This document shows, piece by piece, positions 5,937 through 5,995 of a stretch of 5,995 nt of DNA. The notes beneath the pieces are model-generated. The model did no database searches. It was given only the letters and a program-made list of their open reading frames with translations, and was not told the origin of the DNA. Location of the stretch: contig CALGGL010000353.1 of NCBI GenBank assembly GCA_937915975.1, positions 1 through 5,995 on the forward strand, written 5' to 3'. The position numbers and the translations under genes were made by a program. Position 1 is the stretch's first letter; every line of letters begins with the position of its first letter. The stretch is from an uncultured Lachnospiraceae bacterium (lineage in GTDB: Bacteria; Bacillota; Clostridia; Lachnospirales; Lachnospiraceae).

Positions 5937-5995
5937 ATGGAAAATTACGAAGATATTGAAAATATCATTGAACTTTTAGATAGCAAAATGGGTAT
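5937..5995 (+). CDS. 5' end of an unidentified gene, truncated by the right edge
   Basis: Only 19 complete codons are visible, reading MENYEDIENIIELLDSKMG, before the sequence ends. The start is well supported by AGGAGG 8 bases upstream. The visible part is acidic with hydrophobic residues spaced as in an amphipathic helix (I7, I10, I11, L13, L14). There is no signal peptide or membrane segment so far, so a cytoplasmic protein is likely. I cannot assign a family from this much sequence. The upstream region with its alternating inverted repeats hints at regulated expression, but that is inference. Confidence 0.7.
   Translation, partial: MENYEDIENIIELLDSKMG

Overview
The window looks like chromosomal DNA from an AT-rich Gram-positive member of the Clostridia, most likely Lachnospiraceae or a close relative. 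This is an inference from strong AGGAGG-type ribosome binding sites, a class B sortase, a one-step meso-diaminopimelate dehydrogenase, and codon use in the range of about 40% GC. No rRNA or other phylogenetic marker is present, so the assignment is soft. All recognisable genes lie on the + strand.

Layout. (1) Positions 1-291 hold the 3' end of an unidentified gene that runs in from the left. It is much more AT-rich (about 25% GC over the first 240 bases) than what follows, and it overlaps the next gene by 68 bases. (2) Positions 224-1006 encode a class B sortase with a lipoprotein-type signal peptide. (3) Positions 1114-2115 encode a membrane-anchored metallophosphoesterase whose N-terminus is a DUF1294 domain. 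(4) Positions 2127-3491 encode a MATE-family transporter, only 11 bases after gene 3 and probably co-transcribed with it. (5) Positions 3566-4528 encode a DUF389 membrane protein with an unusually charged, probably coiled-coil N-terminus. (6) Positions 4603-5589 encode meso-diaminopimelate dehydrogenase (Ddh), with a good predicted promoter of its own. (7) Positions 5590-5936 form a 347-base gap. It holds three and a partial fourth tandem copy of a 73-75 base unit built on alternating GTTACC and GGTAAC half-sites, followed by a second set of alternating GACAT/ATGTC inverted repeats. (8) From 5937 a new unidentified gene with an excellent ribosome binding site runs off the right edge.

The genes do not form an obvious single pathway. 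Several concern the cell envelope: a surface-protein-anchoring sortase, a membrane-tethered phosphoesterase, a drug or metabolite exporter, a DUF389 membrane protein, and Ddh, which makes the meso-DAP used in peptidoglycan cross-bridges and lysine synthesis. The part least explained by known families is the repeat array at 5607-5860. The other points worth a second look are the lipoprotein-type sortase with its overlapping start and the DUF1294-phosphoesterase fusion.
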